Assembly: GCA_039707655.1 (NCBI GenBank)
Contig: CM077676.1
Span: 379,816,114 to 379,880,113 of the forward strand
Reading direction: 5' to 3'
Length of the DNA stretch: 64,000 bases
Source: Elymus sibiricus
Taxonomy: Eukaryota > Streptophyta > Magnoliopsida > Poales > Poaceae
Shown in pieces: positions 1 through 12,160 of the stretch (position 1 is its first letter; each line of letters opens with the position of its first letter). A program made the translations under genes and the position numbers. The notes beneath the pieces are model-generated. The model saw only the letters and a program-made list of their open reading frames with translations. It was not told the origin of the DNA and searched no databases.

Positions 1-13
1 GAATAGCCTGAAC

Positions 14-2298
14 TCATTCTGGGTTAATAGCAATGCCATCCTTGGAAATCACATGACCAAGATAAGTCACCTCAGATAACCAGAATTCACACTTGGAAAA
101 CTTGGCATAAAGCTGGTGTTCTTGGAGTTTCTCCAATACAAGCCGAAGGTGTTCGGCATGTTCTTCTTCATTCTTGGAAAATATAAGGATATCATCCAAA
201 TAAACCACGACGAATTTGTCGAGGTAGTCCTTGAATATATAGTTCATCAATCGAGAGAAGGTTGCTGGAGCATTAGTTAACCCGAAGGACATGACGGTGT
301 ACTCGTATGATCCCTAACGGGTAACGAAGGCGGTCTTTGGAATATCCTCTTTACGAACTCGGATCTGATGGTAACCCAACCTTAAGTCGAGTTTAGAGAA
401 CACAGAGGATCCAGCAAGCTGATCATAAAGATCGTTGATCCGGGGAAGTGGATATTTGTTCTGTATTGTTGCTTGGTTAATAGGCCGATAGTCCTGGACC
501 AATCAGTTAGTTCCATCCTTCTTCTTAACAAAGAGAGAAGGTGCTCCCCAAGCAGAAGAACTGGGGCGGATGAAACCCTTTTTAAGTGACTTGTCGATTT
601 CCTCCTTAAGTTCAAGGAGTTCATGCGGCGACATCTTATAGGGACGTTTAGCAATAGGAGTGGTGCCCGGTTTCAAGTCGATGACAAATTCAACGGCTCT
701 AACAGGGGGTATTCCTGGAAGTTCTTCTGGAAAGACGTCCGGAAAATTGCGAACGACTGGAACGCTCTCAATTCCCTCAAGAGGTGAAGCGTTCAAAGCA
801 TTCAGAGCATATATCTGAGCTTCAGCATTCCGGGTAACTCGGGCGGTATAGTTCACTATCTCGTCGGAGGGGTGAAGGAGTTGGACGACTTTGGTGGCAC
901 AATTGATTGAAGCAATGTGAGCTTTCAACCAATCCATTCCCAGAATGAGGTCTATATTGGAAGAATTCAAAATGATGGGTGAAACATGGAATTCCAATCC
1001 TTCGATTTCAATAGTGACATTGTGTGCCATCATGAAGGTTTGACAACAGCCTCCAGGGGTGCGGACAACTATTGGTAGGTTCATCTTTTCAAATGCAATG
1101 TCTTGTGATAATGCAAATGCTTCTGACATGAATGAATGCGATGCTCCTGAATCAAATAAAACAGAAGCGGGTACTGAGTTAACGAGAAGGGTACCCATCA
1201 CAGTTTCAGGGGCATCCTGAACTTCTTCAATGTCAACATGGTAAGCCTGTCCACGTCCATAAGCAGAAGACCCAGTATTATAGTTGCGGGCCTGGTTGTT
1301 GCCACGGCCATTGCCACGACCAGTAGGAGGAAGTGCCAACTGATTCTGACTCTGGCGGCAATCCTTGGCAAGGTGACCTGGGCGGCGACACTTGAAACAC
1401 AGACCATCTTCAGGACGAAGAGGAGTAGCACGTGGTGGAGCAGCTTGAGCTCTCGGCTGCCTCGGTGGTGGAGGAGGCAGACGGGGTGCAGCATAGGAAG
1501 GCCTCAGTGCAGGGGCAGTTTGACGATACATGCTGTTGGGAATCCAGATTTTACGCCTTTGTCCGGAGCTCAAAGATGAGCCAATGTCACGATTGCGCTT
1601 GAGTGATTCCCTATGTTCCATCTGAGCGGTCTCAACCTGGATAGCCTTGTTCACCAGAGTGGTGAAATCGGCGAAGTCATGAACAGCAAGTGCAAGCTTG
1701 AGGTCTGGGTGGAGTCCATCGCGGAATTTCTCCTGTCTGCGTGCATCTGTGGCAATGTCTTCTTCAGCATAGCGGGACAGGTTAAGGAATTCCCGCTGAT
1801 AAGCTTCGACAGTCTTACTGCCCTGAGTGAGGTTGCGAAACTCTCTTTTCTTCCGGTCCATGATTCCCTGAGGAATGTAACGAGCACGGAAAGCAGTCTG
1901 AAACTCGATCCAGGTAACGACTGTCCCAGCAGGTAATGAACTCCTGTGGGTGTGCCACCATTGAGCAGCGGTACCCTTCAAGAAGTAGGACGCAAAGGTG
2001 ACAAGGTTGGCGGGGGCGACATTGGCAGACTCCATCTCGTAGGTGATGTCGTGAAGCCAGTCATCAGCATCCAGTGGCTGTTCCGAGTTACGGAAAACAG
2101 TAGGGCTGAGACGCACAAACTCCTGCAGAGTTATTGCGGCGGGTTGCTGATTCTGATTATTCTGATTCTGGTGTGGGAACTGAGCCATGATCCCAACCAT
2201 GAACTGGCGGTTCAACTCAAATTGCTGCTCATAGCTGCCATATAGTCTGGCGGTGGTGGCCCTTCGGGAGCACGACCACGACCACCTGGTCTAACCAT
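14..2298 (-). pseudogene. Gypsy gag-protease-reverse transcriptase, inactivated
   Basis: Encodes the structural Gag and replication enzymes of the element. Visible in order: a retrotransposon-gag domain with the WW pair in its core; one CCHC knuckle (CFKCRRPGHLAKDC); an aspartic protease with DSGASHSF; the RT N-terminal part; and the RT active site [12 protein letters not shown]. The natural start is probably the ATG at 2296-2298, read as MVRPGGRGRAPEG. A frameshift between about 2225 and 2250 separates it from the main frame. In-frame stops at 503-505 (TGA), 314-316 (TAG) and 14-16 (TGA) then cut the polyprotein. All three lie in the same frame as gag, so they are point lesions. The sequence continues beyond position 1. 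It cannot make a full polyprotein. Confidence 0.88.
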
Positions 2299-2550
2299 CC
2301 TGCTAAAGATTTAACAGGGGGTAGTTTAGTAAAAACAACTGCAAGTGTCTTAGAGACAAACATGATGTAACACGACAATGAATAAGTAGTGCAATAGATA
2401 CATAACAGTAGTCAATTAAGACATACAGATCCATACACAAAGTCGATTACACGCGGACAACATAAGTTCGGAAATTAAACAGCTAGACAAACTAGGCGGC
2501 GCGCAGGCACGCGGTGAGGAATACAACAACGAGACATAGCAAAGGCTACA

Positions 2551-3276
2551 TCAACGTCGGGGAAAACCACTGAAACCAGGTAACTGCAGGTGCGGACGAT
2601 GAGTGTCCATGGCAGGAAGGTCCTGCGCTCCGTGAGCACTCTGATGCAGAACTCGATCTCGAACTGGAAGAAGAGGTCCACGTGCGGGTGTGTGACCTCC
2701 AACAGCAGGCCAATCAATACCTGTAGGCATCTGAGTCCTGCGCGGGTAAAGGATGTACTCTGGATGTATCCCTGCACGAACAGCTGGCAGCAACTGTGTC
2801 ATAGCATCGTAGAGACGTGCTCGAGTGGCAAACAACTCGATGGCAAGAGCCCGGGCAGTGCGATCCAGAGCCTGAGTGCACTGAATCAAAACCTGCGGGT
2901 CATAACGACGTCGCTCGTAAGGGGCACAGACAGCTGTGTAGTATCCGGTATCATCTCCAGCAGGGGCATACGGGATGTATCGGAACTCGGAGTCATCCAA
3001 GCGACTATGCTCGCCACGAAGACGTGCGACAGCAGAATGGGCAGTGTCACGGACTGCCATATCAATCGTCACGCCGATACCATGAAAAGTGTACAACTCG
3101 GTGATGGAGTCGTTCCGCTGATCAAAGATACGAACATCGGCATGATACTGCTCCTGGTTGAACTCGCGGAAATCCTCGTAAACCATGTACTCGGGGTACC
3201 AGCGGTAGCCCAGTCTGGTCAGGAGGGCGATCAGGATAGCTGGAAAACCAGTCGCATCACGAGCCCAAGTCCGAAG
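2551..3276 (-). CDS. Unrecognised ORF in the Gypsy leader, upstream of gag
   Basis: A sense-strand ORF lies between the primer-binding site and gag. From the first ATG (3184-3186) it gives 211 residues, and the frame stays open upstream to about 3276 before a TAG. The open stretch looks protein-like, rich in aromatic and acidic residues (MVYEDFREFNQEQYHADVRI near the ATG). I see no zinc finger, catalytic triad, signal peptide or membrane segment, and I do not recognise a family. Some plant Gypsy lineages (Tat/Ogre) carry an extra ORF before gag; whether this is comparable is unknown. Because the frame is open upstream of the first ATG, translation may begin elsewhere or the start may be lost. 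It could also be a captured host exon. Confidence 0.45.
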   Translation of the reverse strand, partial: LRTWARDATGFPAILIALLTRLGYRWYPEYMVYEDFREFNQEQYHADVRIFDQRNDSITELYTFHGIGVTIDMAVRDTAHSAVARLRGEHSRLDDSEFRYIPYAPAGDDTGYYTAVCAPYERRRYDPQVLIQCTQALDRTARALAIELFATRARLYDAMTQLLPAVRAGIHPEYILYPRRTQMPTGIDWPAVGGHTPARGPLLPVRDRVLHQSAHGAQDLPAMDTHRPHLQLPGFSGFPRR

Positions 3277-3635
3277 TACAAGCTACGTCGCAGGGCGCGG
3301 CGAAAACAAGCGATCCATCTGAAACAGAGGAAATTTCAAGATTGTCAAATGACAGTGAGTGAATTCTTGCATCGTGCATTCAAGAAAGTAACTTGCAGAT
3401 AATCAAAGCTCCGGGTGGACGTGATCACGAGAACCTAGAGTCAGAGTTAGTAAATTTTTAACCCGAATAGAGGATAGAGTAGAATCCCAGAGTATAGAAG
3501 AGGAATAAAAGATCCTAATACCACCCATTGGCTACGTGGGTCCGTAAGCCACACAGCCATGTTAGTAAAACAGTTTTTCAAAGACTAGACTCAACTTCGA
3601 CCAAGGAATTGGAAGGGGGCTTCCTACAGGGAGTC

Positions 3636-3650
3636 GGCTCTGATACCAAC
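3636..3650 (-). promoter_or_regulatory. Primer-binding site (initiator Met-tRNA type) of the Gypsy element
   Basis: On the minus strand it reads GTTGGTATCAGAGCC, matching the usual TGGTATCAGAGC complement of plant initiator tRNA-Met. It lies one base from the LTR end at 3652, which fixes both the element's orientation and the LTR boundary. Confidence 0.9.
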
Positions 3651-3651
3651 T

Positions 3652-6600
3652 TGTGACACCCCTGCTCGACCGTGCACCAATCATACACACAAACGTGCAC
3701 GCTCGAGATCAGAGACTCACGGGAAGATATCACAACACAACTCTAAACTCAAATTTAAACATAAATCTTCATATTACAAGCCAGGGGTCGCGAGGACCCG
3801 AATACATAAGTCATACAAACAAATAATATCTGGATACAGACATAGTTAGTCAAGTTTGCCTTAAGAAGGATAGCACAAACAGCGACACTGATTGAAAAGG
3901 CGAAGGCCTCCTGCCTAGGGCCTCCGAACTACTCCTGGTCGGCGGGCTCAACGTAGTAGTAGTACCCTCCGGGGATCTCCTGCTCCTGGGCTCCATCGTC
4001 TGATCGCAGCAACCGGGTATGGGGAAAAGAGATAGCAAAGCAACCGTGAGTACTCATCCAAAGTACTCGCAAGATTGACATCAGAACTATACTAAATATG
4101 CATCGGTATCAAAGGAATGGGGCTATATCTTTGGACTAAACTGCAGAAATGCTGGAACAGAAGGGGAGAGGCCTAGCCTATCGAAGACTAGCATCTTGAA
4201 GCATTTCTTGCAGCATCGGAAGAGAGTAGAGTATAGCAACACATATATGCAGTTATATTTTAGTAATGCCCTGAGATCCTTCCTCGGCTACCCTGCGAGA
4301 AAGTGATCCCGAGAGCAGTAGTAACATCTTATTAATGTATCAATATCCATTTGTAGTTGTAGCAGATTAGAATACAACTCCGAGCGTCCTGTTACCGTGG
4401 ACACGGCTATTCGAATAGATAACTTCCCTGCAGGGGTGCACTACTATTACCCAACACGCTCGATCACATCTGGCCGGACACACTTGCTGGGTAATACCCG
4501 GCCTCAGGTAATCGACACGACGCAGTCCTACCTAGGCTCAACACAGGTCAACACGCCGGTCTAAATCCTAAGTGCGAAGGGGTCTTGGGCCATCGCCCTT
4601 TGCACTCCTGCACGTTGCGTGGGTGGTCGAGGCCCAGGCGCGACACTGTATACACAAGTGACATCTGAAGAACTTTCGGCTGATACATACGACGTAGAGG
4701 GTCCCATAACCATTATCCCACGTGGTGGTAGTGCGTATAGGTCCAACGACCCACTCAGATCAAATACCCAAATCCGTTAATCGTGTTTAGTAACTCACAG
4801 AGACGAACAGGATCCCTGTCGCTCCGACTTGATATCACACGGCTCGCGGGTGCTCTTGGAGCCGACCCGTCTTTAATATTATTCTCTCGCGGGCAACCTT
4901 GGGGCCAGCCCGACTTTAACAGTTCAAAGTATTGCGATAAGTAAACATTTCCGTGATCATCACCCAGAGTGATCACGGCCCAATAACAAGCATGGCAAAC
5001 GGACAAGGGTGAAGGGCCACAGATGAATCAATAGCATAGCTAACTAAGCATCATGGGACAACCGGTAGGTATCAACAGTAGGCGACAAAATCAGGCTATG
5101 CATCAGAATAAGAGCTATCGGAATAACAACAGAAGCAATTCTAATGCAAGCATAAGAGAGAAAGAGTGGGCGATATCTGGATGATCAAGGGGGTTTTGCT
5201 TGCTTGGAAGCTCTGCTGAAGGGGTCTGGTCGTCGACGACGTAGTCATACTTTGCAGTGTCGTCGGCAGTCTCGGGGTCTATCGAGAGAGAAGGAGGGGG
5301 AAGAAACAATAAATAGATGGCAAACAATGCAACAAGGATGCATGACATGTTAACATGCAATGCTAGGGGTGTTCTAATGCAACACTACGCAAGTTAGTCG
5401 GGGCGGAAAATTATCCGGGAGTGTCCTCCCAGCTCCGAGGGATTATCGGTATATTGAACCGGAGGGGACGGTTCCATGTTCAGTATGTTAGAGGGGTGTG
5501 GCAGGCATGGGGATAGGATATTCGGATTCTTCATATTTTTCTGATCGTTTTTCATATATAAATTATTTTCATCCGAGTTACGGTTTATTTTATATGATTT
5601 TTCAAAGTTTTATTGAATTTCTGGAATTATTTAATTCGAATTATCCGAAACAATGTCTGGTGACGTCAGGGTGACGTCAGCAGTCAACTGTGACCGTTGA
5701 CTGGTCAACCTGACAGGTGGGGCCCATCTGTCATAGGCTAGACTAATTAAACAGTAGATTAAATTAACTAATTAACCTAATTAGCTAGTGGGACCCACTG
5801 TCAGTGACTACTTAGTAATTAAATTAATTTAAAAACCTAATTAGATTAATTAAGCGGGTGGGGCCCGCTGGTCAGTGGCACTGTGTGCCCAGTCAGCCGA
5901 GTTGACCAAGTCAACTCGGTCAACTGGGGCCCCTGGGCCCAGTGTCAGTGACGGCCGGAATCGACGCCGGCGACGAGGTCAGCGGCGGAGCGTTTCGGGC
6001 GACGGCGGATTCGGCGTTCTGGAGCACGGCAAAAGCTACGGGCGGCGGCAAACGACTCCTACAGGCCTGCTGAGCTCGCAGCCGAGCTCGGGCGAACATG
6101 GCGACGGTTGTGGCCACGGCGACGAGCAAGGCGGCGGCGCTGGGTTCGGGCGGTGACGGAAACGGCGGCTACGGTGACGGAAACGCACGGGAGAGAGAGG
6201 GGAAAAACACGCGGGCTTACAGTGAGCATGTAGGTGTGCTCAGTGGGCTCGGGGGAGGCACGAGGTGGTCGGATTCGACGCCGGCGTTCGTCGGAGCCGA
6301 GGAGGAAGAAGTGGTCGCTGCGCTCGCTGTGGGAGCTCCCGGCTCCAATGGCTTGCGCCGAACGACGCGGTCGACGGCGGTGAGCTACGGCGTGACGGCG
6401 CTGCGCGGGGACGACGGAGGACGCGGGATCGACGGCGACGGCGGAGGGAGCTCTCGGGCGCCAGATAGAGAGGACGAGCGAGCGAGAGGGAGAGGGGGAA
6501 AAAGATCTGGGGGCGGCTAGGGTTGCCGCGGTGGTGGTCTTATCCACCCCGCCGCCCTGTAGCGATGCGGTGGCTGGCCGGGTGCGGCTGGCACGGCGAG

Positions 6601-7166
6601 CCGGTCGTCGGGAGCGCGCGCGCGAGGTTAGGGAAAGGCCGCGCCTGGTGGGCTGGGCCGCACTGTATGCCACTTAGGCCCAGTCCACCAGTGATTTTCC
6701 TCTTTTTCTTTTTAATCTTTTCTGTTTTCTTTTTAGTTTCTGTTTTGTAAATAGTTTAGCCACAATTTGAGTTTTGCAAAATAAGTGACTTAGCTCAATA
6801 ATTACAGTGCAATATTAACTACTACCAGAAAATGGTTTGGAGATAAATGGATTTCATTTGAATTTTGGATTAAATGAAATGGATTAAATACTTTTGTTTT
6901 GGTACTGTTTTAGGATGTTAGAGTCATTTAAATATTCCAATAAATGTTGATCTTATTTTTATAATTGCTTTGGGAATATTTGCAATATTATGAACTATTT
7001 AGTTCCTAAATTTGAACAACTTTTAATTTCACTTTAACTTTGAATTTCAATTTTGAACTGGAATTTGAAATGAGATATGCTTCCAATGTGATCAAGACTT
7101 GCTAATCATGGTGACTTGGCATTATCAGAGGGTGATCACTGTAGCTTAATACATGGGGATGTTACA
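3652..7166 (-). repeat. 5' LTR of the Gypsy element (about 3.5 kb)
   Basis: Bounded on the minus strand by TGTAACAT at 7166 and GGTGTCACA at 3652, next to the primer-binding site. At 3515 bp it is unusually long. It contains a GC- and CpG-rich block (about 5870-6680) that generates long low-complexity open frames in several phases. These are rich in Arg, Ala, Gly and Ser with no domain, so I do not call genes. AT-rich sequence follows (6690-7140). Confidence 0.85.
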
Positions 7167-9698
7167 ACACTTGAGGGGTTACACGACAGGGGCATCGTCG
7201 GAGGTGATGAAAAAGGAATCACCCTCGGTAACCCACAATCGACTAGCTAAGCTACAAATATATCATCAGGAGTGAGGTAAGAGGTATCACCCTCGGCACT
7301 CGATAGTAGCTCTGCAGAGTCGTACAACTAAGAGCAACACGGTGATGTGTCGGTCTCTGCACATCGATCACAATGATCGAGTCTTCCGGTAGCAAAGCAG
7401 GGCAACACGGACAAGGGTGTGGGGCCACTGATGGATCACTAACCAAACTATACTAAGCATTTAGGACAACATGTAAAGTATCAACAACAGTTACAAAAAT
7501 AGGCTATGCATCAGAATATGTACTTTCGAAGCAACAACTGTAGCAATTCTAATGCAAGCATAAGAGAGGAAGAATAGGCGATATAGACATGATCAAGGGG
7601 GTTTGCTTGCTTGGAAGCTTTGCTGAAAGGCGCTGGACGTCAGGAACGTAGTCGTACTCGATAGCAGCGTCCGCCTCGGAGTCTACCGGAGAGAAGAGGG
7701 GGAAGAAACAAATAAATACACGGCAAATAAATGCAACACAGAGCAAGACATGGCAATATGCAATGCAGGGGGTGACCTAATGCAATGTTAAGTGCTACAG
7801 ACGGAGCGGGAAAATATCTGGGAATATTTTCCTGGTGTTAGGTATCTGTCAGACAATGAACCGAAGGGGAAGGTTCCATGTTGCAGAGTTGTGGGCATGT
7901 GACAGGAATGTGGATGGCATATTCGGATTCGTTGGATTTTTCTGATCAACTTTCATGTAGAAAACTTTTTCATCCGAGTTACGGATTATTTTCTACGAAT
8001 TTTCGAAGTTTTAATCATTTTCTGAAATTATTGGAATTATTTTTAATTCGAAAATCCCACTTAAACTGCTAGGTGCACCTGGTGCAGTGCACCAGAGATG
8101 CACCAAAGGGGCTGACAGGTGGGCCCGGCCAGCTGAGTCAGTAGGTCAGCAGTTGACCCGTTGATTGGTCAACCGGGCCCCACTGGTCAGTGACGGGGAC
8201 CAGCCCAGTCAGCAGTTGACCTGGTCAACTGGGTCAACTGGGCCCGCGGGACCCAGCTGCCAGCGACACAGGGGGGGCCACGTGGCGGCCAGGTCAGCAG
8301 TCGGCGCCAGAGCTGCTCCGGCGAGCCGTTTCGCGGCGGCTCCTCGCCGGAGTTGGCCGGAAAAACGCTACGGGCGTTGGTTTGGAGCGCGGCGAGGCTC
8401 TATGGGCTGCTGGCGATCTCGCGCATCCAGCGGTGACGGTCGCAGGTGCTGGGGTGGATGGCAGAGGCGCCGGCGTCGAGCACGGCAGCGGCCTAGGCGG
8501 CGACCGGAGCTCGGCTGAGCACGGGTCCGTGGCCACAGCGCTCGCGCGGGCAAACAAATGGGCTGGCAGTGGTGTGCGGCTTGCGACGAAGCTAACGAGC
8601 AGCAACGCGGGACCATTTAGTCACCGAAATGACGCCGGCGACGTGTCCAGGCGGTGGCGGGTTCGGCCACTGCGGTCCTTCGTCCTAAAGCTCGCGAACG
8701 ACGGAGAAAAGAGAGGGGGAAGGACGGCCGCTCACCGAGGGAGCTCAAGGGGGCTCGTCGGAGGCTTAGGAGCGCAGGGGCGTAGCAGATCGACGGCGGC
8801 GAGCTCGTTGGCCGAGGGTTGACGACGGGTCGATGCCGGCGATGTGGTGCTCCCCGGCTTGCGCTAGTGGAGGCAGGCGACGTGCGATGACCAGGCGGAG
8901 CCGTTGGACACGATGAGGCGTCGCGAGGAGGGCAGTGGCCACGGCAACGGTGATGGCACGGCGGTGGGAGCGCTCGGGTGAGCTCCCGAACGAGAGGGAG
9001 AGAGCGAGGGGAGGAAATGGAGGAGTGGCTGAGGCGTCCGGGGTCGCGGGGCGGTCCTTATCCCCTCCGGCTACCCACTACGTCGTCGTGGCGGCTGGAG
9101 ACGGCGTGCCGCGCGCTCGGCCGCGGCCGAGCTGACACGGGGGATGGAGCAGGTGAGAACGACGACCCAGACGGGCTAGGCCGACTCCTGTAGCTATGGG
9201 CCTTAGTGCACAGTAGGGTTTATCTTTTTCCCTTTTCTATTTTCTCCTGTTTTCCATTTATTTAATAACAGAGGCAGAAAAAGGATTTAATTGGGCCACC
9301 AAAACATTTTGTAAAAATGTGGGACTAGGCCACATATATACTTAGTGTTGTTTGGCACTGCCACAAAAAGATTGGGGGCAAGATGAATTCATTTGAATTT
9401 TTCACAAATGAAATAGCATTTTAAAATGCTGAAATAGCACTGATTAAATTGCTATAGTTCATTTAAGAAAACAAGTGATGTTGTTTTTCTTAACAAATAA
9501 TTGTTATGGAATATTTGCTAAATGATGAACTATTTTGCAGCAACTTTTGTGCAACTTCAAATTTCACTTGCAAATTGAATTGAATTCAGTGGTGGAATTT
9601 GAAATGAGATATGATTTCACTGTGATCATTCTTTGCAAAACTAATTAGCTTAGCATTAATTTGAAGATCACTGTGGCTCATTACTCAGGGGTGTTACA
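7167..9698 (-). repeat. Older LTR fragment of the same Gypsy group
   Basis: From about 7375 this stretch follows the same order of motifs as the neighbouring LTR (compare 4955-7166): the block around GACAAGGGTG, the stretch from AGCAATTCTAATGCAAGCAT, a GC-rich middle, and an AT-rich end finishing in GTGTTACA at 9698. It is clearly diverged with many indels. No primer-binding site or coding sequence is attached, so it is a solo or truncated LTR into which the 1-7166 element probably inserted. The first 200 bp (7167-7370) do not align obviously. Confidence 0.7.
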
Positions 9699-10059
9699 GC
9701 CACAAAAAAACACTAGAACTTGCCTAAAGGATTAGGAGCATGGAATAGTTGTCACCACATAAAGAAAAAAGGCAAGAGGTTGGACTCAATGTTTTTTTCC
9801 TTTAGGGTCGCATTGAAAAATAGACCATAGGGAAAAAATGTGTGCTAATTCCACACACAAAAAAGCTATATAGGAAAAAATTCACATGAAATGGAATCCT
9901 TCAAAAAATTGTGGGATTTATATGGAACAAAGATCGGCCCTAGCATCTTCATAGATGAAGTTTGCATGTGTATTTGATGTTGTGTTTTTAAGTCATCTCA
10001 ATTGGATTACATTGTTAGTTGAAACCAATATTTTGTGTTTGGTTCAGTTGGCCCATAAT
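9699..10059. other. Unassigned AT-rich intergenic stretch
   Basis: No gene or clear repeat family seen. It contains several A- or T-runs and ends next to the CACTA terminus. It may be interior sequence of the same CACTA element, but nothing confirms this. Confidence 0.4.
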
Positions 10060-10267
10060 GCCCACGTATTTGCATTAGAGGCCTATTCAAAGTCCATATT
10101 GTGTAGGTATTGCCGAGTGTAACACTAACCTTTGCCGAGTGTAACACTAGGCAAACTAGGAATTTGCCGATTGTTATATGTCGTCGAGTGTATTTTCCAA
10201 CGCACTCGGCAAAGTTTGTTGAGTGCCTGAGAAAAGACACTCGTCAAACAAGACAATTCCGGTAGTG
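10060..10267. mobile_element. CACTA (En/Spm-type) DNA transposon end
   Basis: The terminus AATTCCGGTAGTG (10255-10267) is the inverse of the CACTAC... end typical of CACTA elements. It is preceded by subterminal repeats in both orientations: GCCGAGTGTAACACT at 10112-10126 and again about 20 bp on, then CACTCGGCAAA near 10203. Only one end is identified. I found no matching CACTACCGG start to the left within this segment, so the element is truncated or its other end is lost. Confidence 0.7.
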
Positions 10268-11480
10268 TACCATACATTTCTGGCCATGCCCTTCCTGCCC
10301 TTGTTGCGGAGGTATACTTTTTCTTTGATGTGACTCGCCATCTCAGTGTCATGCGCACATCTATCATCCTTGTCCATCAGGCTACATGTTTTAATCATCG
10401 GCATTAGCTCCTGACCATACCTCTGTTTGGCAATATACACATTTTCTTTGGACAAGTTTCGACATTCAAATTTGAAGCATTCGAGCAGATTGCAATTGGG
10501 ATAGTGAATTTTCTTCCTATTGAACTTCTGCTTGGGCTTCTCCACATTTAGCTATGGGTTCATCCTACCTTGCTCATGCAAGGAGCTCTGGCTCTTCTCC
10601 TTCCTAGATCCACTACCGGACACATCATCTGAGTTCTCCCCCTAGCGCTCAAGGCCAATCACTAAGCATGTGTTAGCATCAAGTGCTCATCTTCCATGGT
10701 ATCACTGAAGTTTAAATTTAACCTTTCATCCTGCATCTTGTATCGCCTGATGAGATCCTCAATTGTGAGAGTCTTCACACTGATGCATTGCTCAATGTCA
10801 GACATGATCTACGTATAACATGGAGAGGCGGCCCGAAGGAAACGACATACAACCGAAGTATCATCAATTTTCTCGTTGGGTTAATGATCATGGTAACCTC
10901 GATGTGAAGTTGTCCACAGACTTGCCATCTTCCACCCTCGAGGTCTTTTACTTCCCGTGCAATGCTTGTAGGTTCGCCTGGCGATCACGATCACGGAGGA
11001 CCTTCATGATATCCCACATTTCTTTTCACAGTTTCCTTCGTAGTGAAATGAGGCATCTTTATTCTATCACCACTGGGGTTGACGGTCTCCCAAATTTCAT
11101 GGCACACGAAGGTTGTCTTCATCTTCAACGCCCATATGTTTTAGTCCTTACGCTCCAATATGGGTTATTACCACGTGGGCGGCGGCGGCGGGGGGGGGGG
11201 GGGGGAGGGGGTGCAAATTCGGTAGGAACGGTAGAGCTTCCCCCATGATCCGTCGCTTTTGACATGATAATACCATTACTAAGATAGATCAATCGGGCTC
11301 CAATACCAATTGATGGAATATATATATCAATCTATTCGCCTTCACCACATAAAACAATGGGCTTAACTCTAGAACTTCACATACTAGAAAAAAAATTGGT
11401 GCCGCAAGAATTGCAGCGTTTTCGAGGGTTTTCATTGCTTTATATAGGTATAGACACCAACACCCAACACGTCACATGAC
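10268..11480 (-). mobile_element. Decayed Copia retrotransposon 5' end (LTR, PBS, gag remnant)
   Basis: On the minus strand a primer-binding-like site, ATTGGTATTGGAGCC (11310-11296), sits next to a possible LTR start at 11311. A TATA-like box (CTATATAAAG) follows near 11440. Below the PBS, broken frames read like Copia gag, ending in a degenerate zinc knuckle (about 10480-10520, PNCNLLECFKFECR, with the His and one Cys lost). Frames are heavily interrupted. The CACTA end at 10267 truncates it. A run of about 16 G (11190-11205) lies inside. Recognised from order and motif remnants only. Confidence 0.5.
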
Positions 11481-11838
11481 CAAACCCAACACAACACCAC
11501 CGAGAGTACAACTCGCTGGTTTCCAAGGTTTTGGCTACCGAGGGGCACTTTTTTCTCGTGGGTCACCGAGAAACTCGGTTACCATGGTTACCGCGAAATT
11601 CCGAGCAAATTTCGGACGATTTTTTTTAAACTTTTTTGAATACGAACAAAATTCGTCAAAAATTCATTCAAATTCAAAATTTTGGAATTTTTTGCTTGGG
11701 AAGTTGATTTCTCATGGGGTACTGGGAAACCCGGTATCCGCCCGGTAACCGGTTTTCTCGGGCGGTACCCAAAACGCTGCTTCTATCTCGTAACGGCTCA
11801 CATAACTCGATGAATCGTCTTAAAGATCGATGGTCCCC
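11481..11838. other. Unassigned repeat-like sequence with internal inverted motifs
   Basis: Contains partly complementary blocks (ACCGAGAAACTCGGTTACC near 11565 and GGTAACCGGTTTTCTCGG near 11744), suggesting a non-autonomous DNA element. I could not define matching termini or a target duplication. The 90-codon open frame here is low-complexity and not called. Confidence 0.3.
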
Positions 11839-11841
11839 TTA

Positions 11842-12114
11842 GGGCATGTACAATGGTGCTATCTTAGGAGTGCCACGTAGGATTAATGATGAGGTGGAGG
11901 AGAGAGAACTCAGAAAAAAAGCTTTGCCTTCTCTTATTTAAGAGAAGACAAGAGGTGATCTCTTAGCACAATATGTCTCACCATGTTTTTAGGAATAGCT
12001 AGTTATCGAAGATAAGGCTAAGAGATGACCCATTGAAGACAATTTTTTTTTGTCATCTCTAAATTACATGCAAGACTTAAGATAAGACTATCTTATCAAC
12101 TATTGTACATGCCC
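11842..12114. mobile_element. Tourist-like (PIF/Harbinger) MITE, 273 bp
   Basis: The terminal inverted repeat GGGCATGTACAATGGT at the left matches the complement of the right end (ATTGTACATGCCC). The element is flanked by TTA on both sides (11839-11841 and 12115-12117), the 3 bp target preference of PIF/Harbinger. It has no coding capacity. It lies about 50 bp beyond the last readable codon of the GULLO gene, within what may have been its intron or 3' flank. Confidence 0.85.
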
Positions 12115-12160
12115 TTACAAACTCAAACACCACAACAAAATTCACGCATTTATAGGTTAC

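Larger units (their letters stand above)
1..7166 (-). mobile_element. Ty3/Gypsy LTR retrotransposon, 5' half, cut by window edge
   Basis: Read on the minus strand the order is 5' LTR (7166-3652), primer-binding site (3650-3636), leader ORF, gag, protease, reverse transcriptase, running off the left edge before RNase H and integrase. The protease-before-RT order, a single zinc knuckle and the YLDD active site place it in Ty3/Gypsy. The gag style and very long LTR resemble Tekay-type chromoviruses, but the chromodomain region lies outside the window, so this is an inference. Because the 3' LTR is missing, neither the target duplication nor the age can be checked. Confidence 0.9.

Noticed and set aside
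6059..6673. 204-codon Arg/Ala/Ser-rich frame in the Gypsy LTR
   Set aside because: GC-rich low-complexity sequence gives open frames in several phases on both strands; no domain and inside an LTR.
8294..8822. Several 80-146 codon frames in the older LTR
   Set aside because: Same GC-rich artefact as in the neighbouring LTR.
9711..9716. CACTAG as the left end of the CACTA element
   Set aside because: Does not match the inverse of the right end (CACTACCGGAATT) beyond the first five bases and lacks subterminal repeats nearby.
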